64,000 nt of DNA from Sphingomonas changnyeongensis (GTDB lineage: Bacteria > Pseudomonadota > Alphaproteobacteria > Sphingomonadales > Sphingomonadaceae): the NCBI RefSeq assembly GCF_009913435.1, contig NZ_CP047895.1, forward strand, positions 1,062,501-1,126,500, read 5' to 3'. Below, one piece after another: positions 11,229-21,025 of the stretch. Within the stretch, counting starts at the first letter, position 1; each line of letters starts with the position of its first letter. A model generated the notes under the pieces. It worked only from the letters and a program-made list of their open reading frames with translations. It ran no database searches and was not told the origin of the DNA. The position numbers were made by a program, and so were the translations under genes.

Positions 11229-12839
11229 TTAACGGGCGGTCCCGGCGGGCTTGAAGAAGCTGTCCGCCTTCCAGGCCGGTGCTGTGGGCGCATCGGCGAT
11301 TTCCTTGGCGATCAGATAGTTGATCTTTGCAAACTTCGCCCCTGCCGCCCAGTCGATCGGCAGTGCCGGGCTGTCGCTGACCTTGTGGTAATGGGTCGAC
11401 AGGAAGCTGGTGAACTGCTTGTCGCCGCCATTGCCGAAGCCGGTCATCAGGAACACCGAGGGAATGCCCTCGCGCACGAACTTGTAATGATCCGAGCGGG
11501 TGAACAGCCCTTCCTGCGGCAGCGGATCGGGGCTGAGCGCGATGCCGAGCGCGCTGCCGGCCCGCGCGACCGCATCACCCAGCGTCGAATGATTGGCGCC
11601 AAAGGCGATGACGTCGGTGAAGTCATAGAGCAGCACCGGCATGTCGAAGTTGACGACGCCCACCACCTTGCCGGGGACGACCGGGTGCTTGGCGAGATAT
11701 TCGGCGCCCAGCAGGCCCTTTTCCTCGGCGGTCAGCGCGGCGAGCAGGATCGGCCGGCGCGGCTTGACCCCGCTGGTCACAAAAGCGCGCGCCACCTCGA
11801 TCAGCGTGGCGACGCCGGTCGCATTGTCCATCGCGCCGTTGAAGATCTGGTCGCCCTTGCGCGCCGGATCGGTGCCGACATGGTCGAGATGCGCGGTCAG
11901 CAGCACATATTCATTCGCCAGCGCCGGATCCGAACCGGGGATCATGCCGATGACATTGGTGCTCGACAGCTTGCCCAGGCTGGTCCGGCGCGTGATCGAT
12001 ACTTCGGGCTTGAGCGCGAAGCCGCGCGGGCGGCCGCCCTGCTTGTCGGCCTCTGCCAGCACATCGGCGAGCGTCCGGCGCGCGCCGGCGAACAGCGCCT
12101 CTGCCGGGGCGGTGTCGAGCGTCGCGGCAATCTCGATCCCCGGCGCGAGGGCAAAGGCCTTGCCGTCCGGCTGCGCCCAGCCGATCGACTTCTCACCCGC
12201 GCGGTGGGCGAGCACGTCGAAGCCGTAGCGCTTCTGGTCGGCGAGCGTGCGGAGGGTGATGATGCCGCGCGCGCCGCGATCCTGGGCAAAGCGGGCCTTC
12301 ATCGAGTTCAGATGCGCGCCGATCTCGCTCGGCGTGCCCTTGGGTGACCCGGCGAGGACGACGACATATTTGCCGCGCACGTCGAGCCCGCGATAATCGT
12401 CAAAGCCCGCCGCCGGCGCGTCGAGGCCGAAGCCGACAAACACCGCCTGGGCGGTCAGCGTCTGCGCCTCGGCCAGCGTGCTCGGCCCGATCGCCGCCTG
12501 CTTGGCGGCATCGAAGCTGACCCCGCCGATGCTGAGCGTCGGGGCGTCGGCGCGCAGCGCGGTCACGAACGGCACATTCTGATACCAGCCGGCAGCGCCG
12601 GTGCCTTCGCCCGCCGGGACGAGCCCCAGCCCGGCAAACTGATTGGCGACATAGGAGGCGGCGATGTCATAGCCGCGCGAGCCGGTGTCGCGCCCCTCGA
12701 GCAGGTCGCTCGCCAGGAAATCGACATGGCTGCGGAACCGTTCGGCGGTGAACTCGGGCTCGGCGGCGCTGGCCGGGGTGAAGGCGGCCATGAGCGCGGC
12801 GGCGCTGGTCATGGCAAGAGCGAGGCGTCTGATCGGCAT
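11229..12839 (-). CDS. Exported M28 family metallopeptidase
   Basis: A 536-residue periplasmic aminopeptidase-type zinc enzyme. ATG 12839 gives a signal peptide (residues 1-26, ending PASAA). A PA-type insert (about 130-290) interrupts the peptidase fold. The dizinc site is complete: TAHLDHVG, GAMDNATG, the catalytic pair in TAEEKGLLGAEYL, VNFDMP, and THYHKVSD near the C-terminus. Likely role is removal of N-terminal residues from peptides in the periplasm. The gene is divergent from an exported M16 peptidase, which suggests a shared role in periplasmic proteolysis, though this is inference from position only. Confidence 0.92.
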   Translation of the reverse strand: MPIRRLALAMTSAAALMAAFTPASAAEPEFTAERFRSHVDFLASDLLEGRDTGSRGYDIAASYVANQFAGLGLVPAGEGTGAAGWYQNVPFVTALRADAPTLSIGGVSFDAAKQAAIGPSTLAEAQTLTAQAVFVGFGLDAPAAGFDDYRGLDVRGKYVVVLAGSPKGTPSEIGAHLNSMKARFAQDRGARGIITLRTLADQKRYGFDVLAHRAGEKSIGWAQPDGKAFALAPGIEIAATLDTAPAEALFAGARRTLADVLAEADKQGGRPRGFALKPEVSITRRTSLGKLSSTNVIGMIPGSDPALANEYVLLTAHLDHVGTDPARKGDQIFNGAMDNATGVATLIEVARAFVTSGVKPRRPILLAALTAEEKGLLGAEYLAKHPVVPGKVVGVVNFDMPVLLYDFTDVIAFGANHSTLGDAVARAGSALGIALSPDPLPQEGLFTRSDHYKFVREGIPSVFLMTGFGNGGDKQFTSFLSTHYHKVSDSPALPIDWAAGAKFAKINYLIAKEIADAPTAPAWKADSFFKPAGTAR

Positions 12840-13171
12840 GTCCTGTCCCTGAAATCGCTGTTGTCGCGCCAAGCCTAGCCCAAGCCCCGCCACAGCCGCC
12901 AGCGGCACGGGGGCGGGGCGCACAAGCCGGCGTGCAGTTGGTCGATCCCCATCGGCCGTTGATCGAAGCCGGCGGCGGCGGGCCGGTCTGCGCCGTCCGG
13001 TCCCGGTGCCGCATTCTCCGCCTGCCGCCCCTTGCCCTTGCGCGCTGCCCGGCTAGGATCGCGCCCGGTGGGGAGCTTGCCGCGCGCGACGCGCCGGCCC
13101 GCATTGCCCCGTATCTGACCTTATCAGGCACCGGGCCGTTCCCGGTGCCCGTCCGCATCCAGGGAGTCTTC
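12840..13171. other. 332-base divergent intergenic region, M28/M16 peptidase genes
   Basis: The region must hold both promoters. It is GC-rich; no convincing gene, strong repeat or recognisable operator was found. CTTATCAGG near 13122 is one of its few AT-richer spots. Confidence 0.5.
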
Positions 13172-16045
13172 ATGACCCAGACCAAGCGTTCCTCGACCCG
13201 CCTCATGCTGCTGGCGGCCGCTTTGCTCGCCTCCGCGGCCCAGCCGGTCGCGCTTCAGGCCCAGCAGGCCGCGCCCGTCGCCGCGCTTGTCGACACGGTG
13301 TCGATCCCGCATGAAAGCTTCACCCTGGCAAATGGTCTGCGCGTCATCGTCTCCACCGACCGCAAGGCACCGATTGTCGCGGTTTCGGTCTGGTACGATG
13401 TCGGGTCCAAGCATGAGCCCAAGGGCAAGACCGGCTTTGCCCATCTGTTTGAACATCTGATGTTCAACGGCTCCGAAAACGCGCCCGGCGACTTCTTCGA
13501 GCCGCTGCAGCAGATCGGCGCGACCGATTTCAACGGCACCACCTGGTTTGATCGCACCAATTATTTCGAGACCGTGCCCGCCCCGGCGCTCGAGCGGGTG
13601 CTGTTCCTGGAAAGCGACCGCATGGGCCATTTGCTCGGCGCGGTGACGCAGGAGAAGCTCGATAACCAGCGCGGCGTCGTCCAGAACGAGAAGCGGCAGG
13701 GCGACAACCAGCCCTATGGCCTGGTCGAATATGCGCAGCTGCGGGCGCTCATTCCCGCCGACCATCCCTATGGCCATTCGACGATCGGCTCGATGGCCGA
13801 TCTGGACGCGGCGAGCCTTGAGGACGTCAAGACCTGGTTCCGCACCCATTATGGCCCGAACAATGCCGTGCTGGTGCTGGCCGGCGACATTGATGCGGCC
13901 ACCGCCCGCCCGCTGGTCGAGAAATATTTCGGCGACATTCCGCGCGGGCCGCAGCAAAAGGCCGTCGCCGCGCCGGTGCCGACGCTCAAGAGCCGGCTCG
14001 ACGAGGTGATGAAGGACGATGTCGCGACGACGCGGATCTACCGTCAATGGGCGGTGCCGGGCCTGACCGACAAGGACGCCCCGGCGCTCGACGTCGCCGC
14101 CGTCGTGCTGGGCGGGCTGGACAGCTCGCGGCTCGACAATGCGCTGGTCCGCCGCGACCGCGACGCCGTGCGGGTGAGCGCTGAATATCAGCAATTCGCC
14201 CAGCTCGGCTTTTTCGAGGTGCAGGTCGATGTGAAGCCGGGCGTCGATGCCGAGGCGGTCGGCCGCAAGCTTGACCAGCTGATCGCCGATTTCATCCGCA
14301 CCGGCCCGACGGCGGACGAGGTGCAGCGCGCGGTGACGCGCGAGGCATCGGGGCGGATCGCCGCGCTCGAAGCCGTTGGCGGCTTCGGCGGCAAGGCGGT
14401 GACGCTGGCCGAAGGCGCGCTCTATGCCGGCGATCCGGCCTTTTACAAAAAGCAGCTTGCCGCCTATGCGGCGGTGTCCCCGGCGCGGGTCAAGGCGGTG
14501 ATGGGCAAATGGCTGACCCGTCCGGTCTATGCGCTGTCGGTCGTCCCCGGCAAGCGCGAGGCCTATGAGGAAGCCAAGGGCGTCAGCGGCGCGACCTTCG
14601 CGCCTGCCTATTACCGCGCCCCGGCCGAGGGCGACCAGCCCCAGGCCGCGCCGTCGCGCCTGCCGCTGGCGGCGGTCGACCGTTCGACCCCGCCGCCCGT
14701 CGGCCAGATCGCCGATCTCGATTTCCCCGATGTGCAGCGCACCACGCTGTCGAACGGGATCGAGATCGTCTATGCTGCGCGCAGCGCCGTTCCCGTCACC
14801 CAGCTGACGATCAGCTTCGATGCCGGCGTCGCCGCCGATCCGGCCGACCGGCTGGGGTTGCAGGCGCTGACGCTTGCCATGCTTGATGAAGGCACGACCA
14901 GCCGGTCGTCGATCCAGATCGCCGAGGCCAAGGAGCGGCTGGGTGCCAACATCACCAGCTCGGCCTCGCTTGATCGCACCAATATCGGGCTGTTCGCGCT
15001 GTCGGCCAATCTGCGGCCGTCGATCGACCTGCTCGCCGACATCGTCCGCAACCCGGCCTTTGCGGCGGACGAGGTGACGCGCCTCAAGGGCGAGCAGCTG
15101 GCGCGGATCGCGCAGGAGCTGAAAAGCCCCGGCGGCCTTGCCCAGCGCACGCTGGCCCCGGTGCTGTTCGGCGCGGGCCACCCTTATGGCAAGCCGGCGA
15201 GCGGCAGCGGCGATCCCGCCCGTGTCGCTGCGCTGACCCGTGACGATCTGATCGGGTTCCAGCGCGCCTGGCTGCGCCCCGACAAGGCGCGGATCTTCGT
15301 CGTGTCCGACCGGCCGCTCGCCGAAGTGCGCGCCGCGCTCGAGGCGGGCTTTGGCAGCTGGCGCGGCGAAGGCCCGGCCGCGACCAAGGATTTCGCGGTC
15401 GCCGTGCCCGCGCCCCAGCCGCGCATCATCCTTGTCGACCGGCCGGGTTCGCCCCAGTCGCTGATCTATGCGGGGCAGCTGACCTCGCTCAAGGGCGCGG
15501 ACGAGCTGCTGCCGGTGCTGTCGGCCAATGACGTGCTGGGCGGCAATTTCCTGTCGCGCATCAACATGGACCTGCGCGAGACCAAGGGCTGGTCCTATGG
15601 CGTGCGCGGCGGCTTCAACCGGCTGCTCAACAATGTGCCCTATCTGATCTCCGCCCCAGTCCAGGCCGACAAGACCGGGGAGGCGATCGCCGCGCTGCGC
15701 CAGGACATCACCGAGTTCCTGACCAGCAAGGGCGTCACGCCTGAGGAAACCCAGCGCACGATCAACGGCTTTGTCCGCGAACTGCCCGGCAGCTTCGAGA
15801 CTGGCGGCGACGTGCTCGGCGCGATGCAGACCAATGTGCTGTTCGGCCGGCCGGACAATTATTACGAAACCGTCGCCGCCAAATATCGCGCGCTGACCGG
15901 CCCGGCGATGGATCAGGCGATCCGCGGCGTGCTCGATCCGTCGAAGTTCGTCTGGGTCGTGGTGGGCGAGGCGGCGCGGGTCAAGCCGCAGCTTGACAGC
16001 CTTGGCCTGCCCGTGGAGGTCAGGACCGCGCCCGGCGCGCAGTAA
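13172..16045 (+). CDS. Exported M16 family zinc peptidase, two-domain
   Basis: A 957-residue periplasmic pitrilysin-type protein. ATG 13172, after AGGGAG, gives a signal peptide ending near residue 30 (VALQAQQ). The first M16 half has the inverted zinc motif HLFEH (in FAHLFEHLMFNGSEN) and the downstream glutamate in the NEKRQGDNQPYG region. The second half, from about residue 520 (LSNGIEIVYAARSA), has LALTMLDEGTT-like sequence where HxxEH would be, so it is the non-catalytic half that closes over the substrate. Length is that of fused alpha-beta M16 proteins. The start codon choice is supported by the signal peptide. Confidence 0.93.
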   Translation: MTQTKRSSTRLMLLAAALLASAAQPVALQAQQAAPVAALVDTVSIPHESFTLANGLRVIVSTDRKAPIVAVSVWYDVGSKHEPKGKTGFAHLFEHLMFNGSENAPGDFFEPLQQIGATDFNGTTWFDRTNYFETVPAPALERVLFLESDRMGHLLGAVTQEKLDNQRGVVQNEKRQGDNQPYGLVEYAQLRALIPADHPYGHSTIGSMADLDAASLEDVKTWFRTHYGPNNAVLVLAGDIDAATARPLVEKYFGDIPRGPQQKAVAAPVPTLKSRLDEVMKDDVATTRIYRQWAVPGLTDKDAPALDVAAVVLGGLDSSRLDNALVRRDRDAVRVSAEYQQFAQLGFFEVQVDVKPGVDAEAVGRKLDQLIADFIRTGPTADEVQRAVTREASGRIAALEAVGGFGGKAVTLAEGALYAGDPAFYKKQLAAYAAVSPARVKAVMGKWLTRPVYALSVVPGKREAYEEAKGVSGATFAPAYYRAPAEGDQPQAAPSRLPLAAVDRSTPPPVGQIADLDFPDVQRTTLSNGIEIVYAARSAVPVTQLTISFDAGVAADPADRLGLQALTLAMLDEGTTSRSSIQIAEAKERLGANITSSASLDRTNIGLFALSANLRPSIDLLADIVRNPAFAADEVTRLKGEQLARIAQELKSPGGLAQRTLAPVLFGAGHPYGKPASGSGDPARVAALTRDDLIGFQRAWLRPDKARIFVVSDRPLAEVRAALEAGFGSWRGEGPAATKDFAVAVPAPQPRIILVDRPGSPQSLIYAGQLTSLKGADELLPVLSANDVLGGNFLSRINMDLRETKGWSYGVRGGFNRLLNNVPYLISAPVQADKTGEAIAALRQDITEFLTSKGVTPEETQRTINGFVRELPGSFETGGDVLGAMQTNVLFGRPDNYYETVAAKYRALTGPAMDQAIRGVLDPSKFVWVVVGEAARVKPQLDSLGLPVEVRTAPGAQ

Positions 16046-16068
16046 GACCCGATTCAAGGAGAGAGAGA

Positions 16069-16371
16069 ATGTCGCAGATCGATGGCGAATGGGATTGCAT
16101 CACCAAGTCGCCGCTGGGTGAGCAGAAGTCGGTGTTCACGATCAAGACCGACGGCGACACCTTCACCGGCAGCAATGCCGGCCCGACCGGCACCCTCGAG
16201 GTCGCCGACGGCAAGATCGACGGCAACACCCTGACCTGGAAGATGGACATGAAGGTGCCGATGCCGATGACGCTGACCTGCACCGGCACTGTCGATGGCG
16301 ACACGCTGAATGCTCAGGTGAGCGCCGGCGCGTTCGGCAGCTTCCCGATGACCGGCACCCGCCGCGGCTGA
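16069..16371 (+). CDS. Conserved hypothetical protein, 100 residues
   Basis: A small, probably all-beta protein (MSQIDGEWDCITKSPLGEQ) made of short alternating strands with conserved glycines and ending in FPMTGTRRG. A very good ribosome binding site, AAGGAGAGAGAG, precedes the ATG. It has no signal peptide. Homologues of this type are common in sphingomonads and other alphaproteobacteria, but I know of no function. It follows the M16 gene by 23 bases on the same strand and ends at a strong terminator, so the two may share a transcript. Confidence 0.8.
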   Translation: MSQIDGEWDCITKSPLGEQKSVFTIKTDGDTFTGSNAGPTGTLEVADGKIDGNTLTWKMDMKVPMPMTLTCTGTVDGDTLNAQVSAGAFGSFPMTGTRRG

Positions 16372-16381
16372 CCGGATATTC

Positions 16382-16419
16382 CCCCTTTCCCCGCCAGGCG
16401 GGGAAAGGGGTTGTTTTTT
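16382..16419 (+). terminator. Intrinsic terminator after the 100-residue gene
   Basis: Perfect 14-base arms (16382-16395 with 16397-16410) followed by TTGTTTTTT. The T-run also forms the edge of the nested palindrome that follows. Confidence 0.92.
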
Positions 16420-16571
16420 GCGCGCCTCACGGCGCGGTCGCGGCACCGGGAGTTTTGGTGTTTGTCGCGGCACCGGCCCGCTCCCCCACCCGGCCACCCA
16501 ACGGCAGTATCATATGGGTGGCCGGGTGGGGGAGCGGGCCGGTGCCGCCCCCGCGCCGTGAGGCGCGCAAA
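16417..16571. repeat. Nested palindromic element, copy A
   Basis: An inner inverted repeat with perfect 33-base arms (16467-16499 and 16516-16548) around a 16-base spacer is enclosed by an outer perfect 21-base pair (16417-16437 and 16551-16571). The inner arm carries CCCGCTCCCCCACCCGGCC. A second copy is at 19021-19167. The element lies between convergent genes. Confidence 0.9.
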
Positions 16572-16596
16572 GAAACCCGCACCGCAACAAACCCGC

Positions 16597-17661
16597 TCAG
16601 CGGGTCACGCGCGTCACATGTCCCATTTTGCGGCCCGGGCGCACGGTCTTGCCGTAAAGGTGCAGCTTGGCCGCCGGATCGGCGAGGATTTCGGGCCATT
16701 TGTCGGCGTCCGCGCCGATCAGGTTGAGCATCTGGGCGCTCTGCCCGGTCAGCCCCGTGGCACCCAGCGGCAGGCCGCACACCGCGCGGACATGGTTTTC
16801 GAACTGCGACGTGACCGCGCCTTCGATCGTCCAGTGGCCGCTATTGTGCACGCGCGGGGCCATTTCGTTGAACACCGGCCCGTCGGCGGTCGCGAAGAAT
16901 TCGAGCGTCAGCACGCCGACATAATCGAGCTCCGCCGCCACCTGCCGGGCGAGCGCGACCGCCGCATCGGCCTGGGCCAGCACCGCCGAAGGTGCCGGCA
17001 CGTGCGAGGTGTCGAGGATGCCGTCGCGGTGGACATTGTGGGGCGTGTCCCACACCGCGACCGTGCCGTCGGCGGCGCGGCACAGGATCACCGAATATTC
17101 GGCAAAGAAGGTGACAAACCCCTCAAGGATCGACGGCACCCGCCCGATCGCGTCCCAGGCGGCGGCCAGATTGGCATCGGGGCCGAGCCGAACCTGCCCC
17201 TTGCCGTCATAGCCGAGCGAGCTGGTCTTGAGGATCGCCGGCGCGCCGATCGCGGCAAAAGCGGCGTGCAGCCCGTCCAGATCCTCGACGATGCGGAACG
17301 GCGCGGTGCGCCCGCCAAGCGCTGCGACCAGCGCCTTTTCCGAATGCCGCGTCCGCGCCACTTCGAGCGCGCGCCGCCCGGGGCGGATGGGCACCAGCGG
17401 CGCCAGCAGGTCGAGTGCCGCGGGCGGCACATTTTCAAACTCATAGGTGACGACGCCCACTTCGCCGGCAAAGCGGGCGAGCGCGTCGGCATCGTCATAA
17501 CCGGCCTGGGTCCAGCCGGCGGCCACCTCGGTGGCCGGGCCGCTCGCCTCGGGGGCGTAGATATGGGTGCGATAGCCAAGCTCGGCTGCCGCGATCGCCA
17601 GCATCCGGCCAAGCTGGCCGCCGCCCAATATGCCGATCGTGCCGCCGGGCGCGAGGATCAT
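16597..17661 (-). CDS. purK: N5-carboxyaminoimidazole ribonucleotide synthase
   Basis: The 354-residue ATP-grasp enzyme that converts AIR, bicarbonate and ATP to N5-CAIR in purine synthesis. Visible signatures are the N-terminal [13 protein letters not shown], the ATP-grasp lysine segment [14 protein letters not shown], and the magnesium-binding end [17 protein letters not shown]. The start ATG overlaps the purE stop by four bases, so PurE and PurK are translationally coupled in the usual purEK order. The gene ends just beyond palindromic element A. Confidence 0.97.
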   Translation of the reverse strand: MILAPGGTIGILGGGQLGRMLAIAAAELGYRTHIYAPEASGPATEVAAGWTQAGYDDADALARFAGEVGVVTYEFENVPPAALDLLAPLVPIRPGRRALEVARTRHSEKALVAALGGRTAPFRIVEDLDGLHAAFAAIGAPAILKTSSLGYDGKGQVRLGPDANLAAAWDAIGRVPSILEGFVTFFAEYSVILCRAADGTVAVWDTPHNVHRDGILDTSHVPAPSAVLAQADAAVALARQVAAELDYVGVLTLEFFATADGPVFNEMAPRVHNSGHWTIEGAVTSQFENHVRAVCGLPLGATGLTGQSAQMLNLIGADADKWPEILADPAAKLHLYGKTVRPGRKMGHVTRVTR

Positions 17662-18146
17662 GCCGGCTCGACCGCGACCGCGTCGGTCTGGTCGCGGCGC
17701 CAGCGGTCCAGCCGCTCCGCCACTTCGGGGGCGGTGCCGGCAAGCATCGCGGCGGCAAACAGCGCGGCGTTGATCGCGCCGGGCTTGCCGATCGCGAAGG
17801 TGCCGACCGGGATGCCGCCGGGCATCTGGACGATCGACAACAGGCTGTCGAGCCCCGACAGCGCCTTGGATTCAACCGGCACGCCCAGCACCGGCACCGG
17901 CGTCATCGACGCGGCCATGCCGGGCAGGTGCGCGGCCCCGCCGGCCCCGGCGATGATCGCGCGCAGCCCCCGGCCGGATGCGGCGCGGGCATAATCGTAA
18001 AGCCGCTCGGGCGTGCGGTGCGCCGACACGATCCGGCATTCATGCGCGATGCCGAGCGCGGTCAGCGTGTCGGCGGCATGGCGCATCGTCTCCCAGTCGG
18101 ACTGGCTGCCCATGATGATGCCGATCACCGGCGCTGTGTCCGCCAT
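17658..18146 (-). CDS. purE: N5-carboxyaminoimidazole ribonucleotide mutase
   Basis: The 162-residue class I PurE that turns N5-CAIR into CAIR. Signatures: [14 protein letters not shown] at the N-terminus, the catalytic-histidine region [16 protein letters not shown], and [15 protein letters not shown] 18146 (MADTAPVIG) is chosen because it matches the family start; a longer frame upstream encodes an unrelated leader. It lies 80 bases downstream of gpmA on the same strand and overlaps purK. Confidence 0.97.
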   Translation of the reverse strand: MADTAPVIGIIMGSQSDWETMRHAADTLTALGIAHECRIVSAHRTPERLYDYARAASGRGLRAIIAGAGGAAHLPGMAASMTPVPVLGVPVESKALSGLDSLLSIVQMPGGIPVGTFAIGKPGAINAALFAAAMLAGTAPEVAERLDRWRRDQTDAVAVEPA

Positions 18147-18226
18147 TTCTGCCCCTTTCACCCGGAGCCCGGCTTCTATCCACGCCCCCGGCCATGGCAA
18201 TGCAGGTCGGGGGTTGGGACGGGCCG

Positions 18227-18928
18227 TCAGCGCTCGCTCAGATAATAGCGCTCGACCGGGCGCAGATCATTGTCGAGCCGGAAGACGATGGGCTGGCCGG
18301 TCGGGATTTCGAGGCCGGTGATGTCGGCATCCGAAATGCCCGACAGATGCTTGACCAGCGCGCGCAGCGAATTGCCATGCGCGGAAATCAGCACGCGCCG
18401 CCCGGCGGCCAGTTCGGGCGCGATGCGCGCCTGAAAATAGGGCAGCACGCGGGCGATGGTGTCCTTCAGGCTTTCGGTTGCCGGCACCGCGATGCCGGCA
18501 TAGCGGCGGTCGGCCGACAGGTCGAACGCGCTGCCCGGCTCCAGCGGCGGCGGCGGGATGTCGAAGCTGCGCCGCCAGATCTTCACCTGCTCGTCGCCGT
18601 GGCGCGCCGCCGTCTCGGCCTTGTCCAGCCCGGTCAGCCCGCCATAATGGCGCTCGTTGAGCCGCCAGTCCTTCTCGACCGGCAGCCACAGCCGGCCCAT
18701 CGCCTCGAGCGCGAGGTTGAGCGTCTTGATCGCGCGGGTCTGCAGGCTGGTGAAGCAGCAGTCGAAATCCAGCCCCTTGGCGGCCATCAGCTCACCCGCG
18801 GCGCGCGCCTCGGCCACGCCCAGCTCGGTCAGGTCGACATCCCACCAGCCGGTGAAGCGGTTTTCCAGATTCCAGGCCGACTGGCCGTGGCGGATGAGGA
18901 CAAGGGTCTTGAGATCGGCACTCGACAT
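18227..18928 (-). CDS. gpmA: 2,3-bisphosphoglycerate-dependent phosphoglycerate mutase
   Basis: A 233-residue glycolytic enzyme interconverting 3- and 2-phosphoglycerate. The phosphohistidine motif [10 protein letters not shown] is at residues 11-20, [14 protein letters not shown] follows, the [16 protein letters not shown] segment provides the proton donor, and the second histidine is in [11 protein letters not shown]. Length and order are typical of the dPGM family. Upstream lies palindromic element copy B; downstream is purEK. Confidence 0.97.
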   Translation of the reverse strand: MSSADLKTLVLIRHGQSAWNLENRFTGWWDVDLTELGVAEARAAGELMAAKGLDFDCCFTSLQTRAIKTLNLALEAMGRLWLPVEKDWRLNERHYGGLTGLDKAETAARHGDEQVKIWRRSFDIPPPPLEPGSAFDLSADRRYAGIAVPATESLKDTIARVLPYFQARIAPELAAGRRVLISAHGNSLRALVKHLSGISDADITGLEIPTGQPIVFRLDNDLRPVERYYLSER

Positions 18929-19020
18929 GGCGGGTCGGAATCCTGTGTCGTGGGTCGTGTCGCGCCGGCCCTATCCGAGCGGCGCGGGCGGTGCAAATCG
19001 TCGGGGGCGCGTGAGAGTGG

Positions 19021-19167
19021 TGTTGCGCGCCGTGGGACGTGTGGTTTTTTGCTTGGGAAGAACGGCACCGGCCCGCTCCCCCACCCGGCCTCCCATATGA
19101 TACTGCCGTTGGGTGGCCGGGTGGGGGAGCGGGCCGGTGCCGCCCCCGCGCCGCAAGGCGCGCAACA
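19021..19167. repeat. Nested palindromic element, copy B
   Basis: Inner arms 19063-19094 and 19111-19142 (32 bases, one mismatch) around a 16-base spacer that is the exact reverse complement of the spacer in copy A. An outer perfect 11-base pair (19021-19031 with 19157-19167) encloses it. The right flank (CCCCCGCGCCG, then AGGCGCGCAA) has the same orientation as in copy A. Confidence 0.88.
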
Positions 19168-19208
19168 AACAACGAGCGCGCCGACAGGCGCCTCGAAACC
19201 AAACCCGC

Positions 19209-20327
19209 TCACACCTCGTCGATCATCTCGGCCAGCACCTCCAGACAGTCGGCGGCCAGTTTTTTGGCCCGGTCCGGCGACCAGCCGAGAACCGTGTCGG
19301 GATTGTCGCCATGGTCCTTGAACGGCATTTCCAGCGTCATCGCCAGCGCGCCGTGCCGTTCGGCGACCTGGTTGGTCGACATCGCCAGATTGGCCTTCCC
19401 CGGCGGGGCGGTGTCATAGCCCTTCTCGGTCTGGAAATCGGGGCTGCGCGCGGCAAGCAGGGTGCGGAAGCGGTGGTAACGCGCGCCCTGCGCCTCGGTC
19501 CATGACGGGATGCCTTCGAACCCGGCGATGAAATTGGCCGGGATCGCCTCGTCGCCATGCACGTCGATGGCGACGTCGACGCCGCTCGCATCCATCGCCG
19601 CGCGCACGGCAAGCACTTCGGGGCTGCGCTCCGCGCTCGGCGCATGCCATTCGCGGTTGAGATTGATGCCCGCGGCGTTGGTGCGCAGATGGCCGCGGAA
19701 GCTGCCGTCCGGGTTCATGTTGGGCACGATGTGAAACGTCGCGTGCGCGCGCAGCCGCCGGGCGGTGGCATCGCCGGGATCGGTCAGCTTTTCCAGCGCG
19801 CCTTCGGCCCACCATTCGGCCATCGTCTCGCCCGGATGCTGGCGCGCATAGAGCCAGACCTGCTTGGGACCGTCGCCAAGCGTCAGCATGTCGAGCGGAC
19901 GGCCGTCGAGCGTCTGGCACAGCTCGCGCTGGGCAACGCCGGGGCGCGCCGCCATGCGCGCCACCAGATCATAATGCCGCTCCAGCGAATAGGGCGCGAA
20001 ATAGGCGACCCACAGCGCATTGCCCGCCGGGCGGACGCGGATGGTGAGCACGCCGTCCTGATAATCGGTGTCGGCCAGCCGCCAGCTTTCGCGGTCGTCC
20101 GACACCCGCGCGCGGTAGCCGGGCCAGCCGAGCGGATAGGCGGCACCGGCGGCGTTCAGGATGCGCAGGGTGAGCGTCCGCCCGGCGGCATTGCCGATCC
20201 GGAAATGAAACCATTGGTAGAAATCGGACGCATGGTCGGTTTCGATTTCGAGATCGGCCTCATTGCCGTGGATGGCGAGGACGCGGATGTTGCCGCTGTC
20301 GAAGCGGCTGGAAATGCTGAAGCTCAT
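19209..20327 (-). CDS. M14 family carboxypeptidase (cytosolic carboxypeptidase type)
   Basis: A 372-residue protein with an N-terminal beta-sandwich (about 1-120, YQWFHFRIGN, WVAYFAPYSLERH) typical of the cytosolic carboxypeptidase subfamily, then the M14 zinc domain: QHPGETMAEWW gives the first His and Glu, DVHGDEAIPAN the second His, and TLEMPFKDHGDN the catalytic Glu. No signal peptide. ATG 20327 overlaps the stop of the DUF4136 gene by four bases. The substrate is probably a peptide or modified protein C-terminus; bacterial members are little studied. Confidence 0.9.
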   Translation of the reverse strand: MSFSISSRFDSGNIRVLAIHGNEADLEIETDHASDFYQWFHFRIGNAAGRTLTLRILNAAGAAYPLGWPGYRARVSDDRESWRLADTDYQDGVLTIRVRPAGNALWVAYFAPYSLERHYDLVARMAARPGVAQRELCQTLDGRPLDMLTLGDGPKQVWLYARQHPGETMAEWWAEGALEKLTDPGDATARRLRAHATFHIVPNMNPDGSFRGHLRTNAAGINLNREWHAPSAERSPEVLAVRAAMDASGVDVAIDVHGDEAIPANFIAGFEGIPSWTEAQGARYHRFRTLLAARSPDFQTEKGYDTAPPGKANLAMSTNQVAERHGALAMTLEMPFKDHGDNPDTVLGWSPDRAKKLAADCLEVLAEMIDEV

Positions 20328-21025
20328 GGGACGGTGATAGTCCGCCCCGATTCGCCCGGAAAGCCCCCGAACAGCGCGGCGGCAAGCCGGGCTGCGCCGA
20401 GGCCGGGCTGGGCGGCGGGGGCCTTTTCGCGCGCTTCCATCCGCGCCCGGCCTTCCCACATCACCGTCCCGTCGGCGCGGCGCTTGAGCTGGACGGCAAG
20501 CTGGCTGGCGGTGATCGCGCTGGGCCCGCCGCCGCCCAGCGCGATGCTCAGCCCGCCGCCAAAGCCGCCGCCGCCCCCGCCGGTCGCGCCGCCCACCCCG
20601 ATCGTGACCGGCGATGAACGGGGCGGGGCCGCGCGCGTGTTCCGTTCAATGCCGACCACCGCGACATAAAGCGCGTTCGCGACCGTGTCGGTCGGTACAT
20701 AGCCGATCTGGCGCAACTCATCGGTGACGGCGGCGGCATGGGCGCCATATTCAAGGCTGGCCGCGTCGGTGCCGGGCGCGGGTTCCACGAAGATGGTGCC
20801 GCGCTCGATCGTGCGGTCGAGATGGAAACGGGTGACATTGACCGGCGGCACCGCCGTCGCGCAGGCGGCCAGCGCCTGAACCATACCGACAAGCGCCGCC
20901 GCCAGCACCAGCCGCCGGCCGGGCCGCGATGCGGGGACCGGGCCTGTAACAGCGCGGCCCGTGACAGCGTGGCCCGTGACAGCGTGGTGGGCGGCGGGGG
21001 CGGACGGGATCGGAAAAACGGGCAT
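20324..21025 (-). CDS. DUF4136-type lipoprotein
   Basis: A 233-residue protein. After an unusually long N-terminal region containing three copies of an AVTG-ending pentapeptide, a signal segment ([18 protein letters not shown]) ends in a lipobox, LAAC near residue 54. The rest matches the general layout of DUF4136 lipoproteins, with NVTRFHL and a conserved GYVPTD region, plus a glycine-rich insert ([14 protein letters not shown]). It is likely anchored in the outer membrane. The true start may lie downstream of ATG 21025, but no better start codon precedes the signal segment. It is coupled to the M14 gene by a four-base overlap. Confidence 0.7.
   Translation of the reverse strand: MPVFPIPSAPAAHHAVTGHAVTGRAVTGPVPASRPGRRLVLAAALVGMVQALAACATAVPPVNVTRFHLDRTIERGTIFVEPAPGTDAASLEYGAHAAAVTDELRQIGYVPTDTVANALYVAVVGIERNTRAAPPRSSPVTIGVGGATGGGGGGFGGGLSIALGGGGPSAITASQLAVQLKRRADGTVMWEGRARMEAREKAPAAQPGLGAARLAAALFGGFPGESGRTITVP
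20943..20987. repeat. Three 15-base tandem units inside the DUF4136 gene
   Basis: Units 20943-20957, 20958-20972 and 20973-20987, the last two identical and the first with two differences. In frame, they encode [10 protein letters not shown]-type pentapeptides before the signal sequence. Confidence 0.85.

Noticed and set aside
13124..16057. Near-complete open frame antisense to the M16 peptidase gene
   Set aside because: Same effect of GC-rich third positions; no start signal, no domain.
16417..19167. Miniature transposon (MITE) pair
   Set aside because: The palindromes lack clear target-site duplications and are almost all arm and loop; a transposition origin cannot be shown from two copies.
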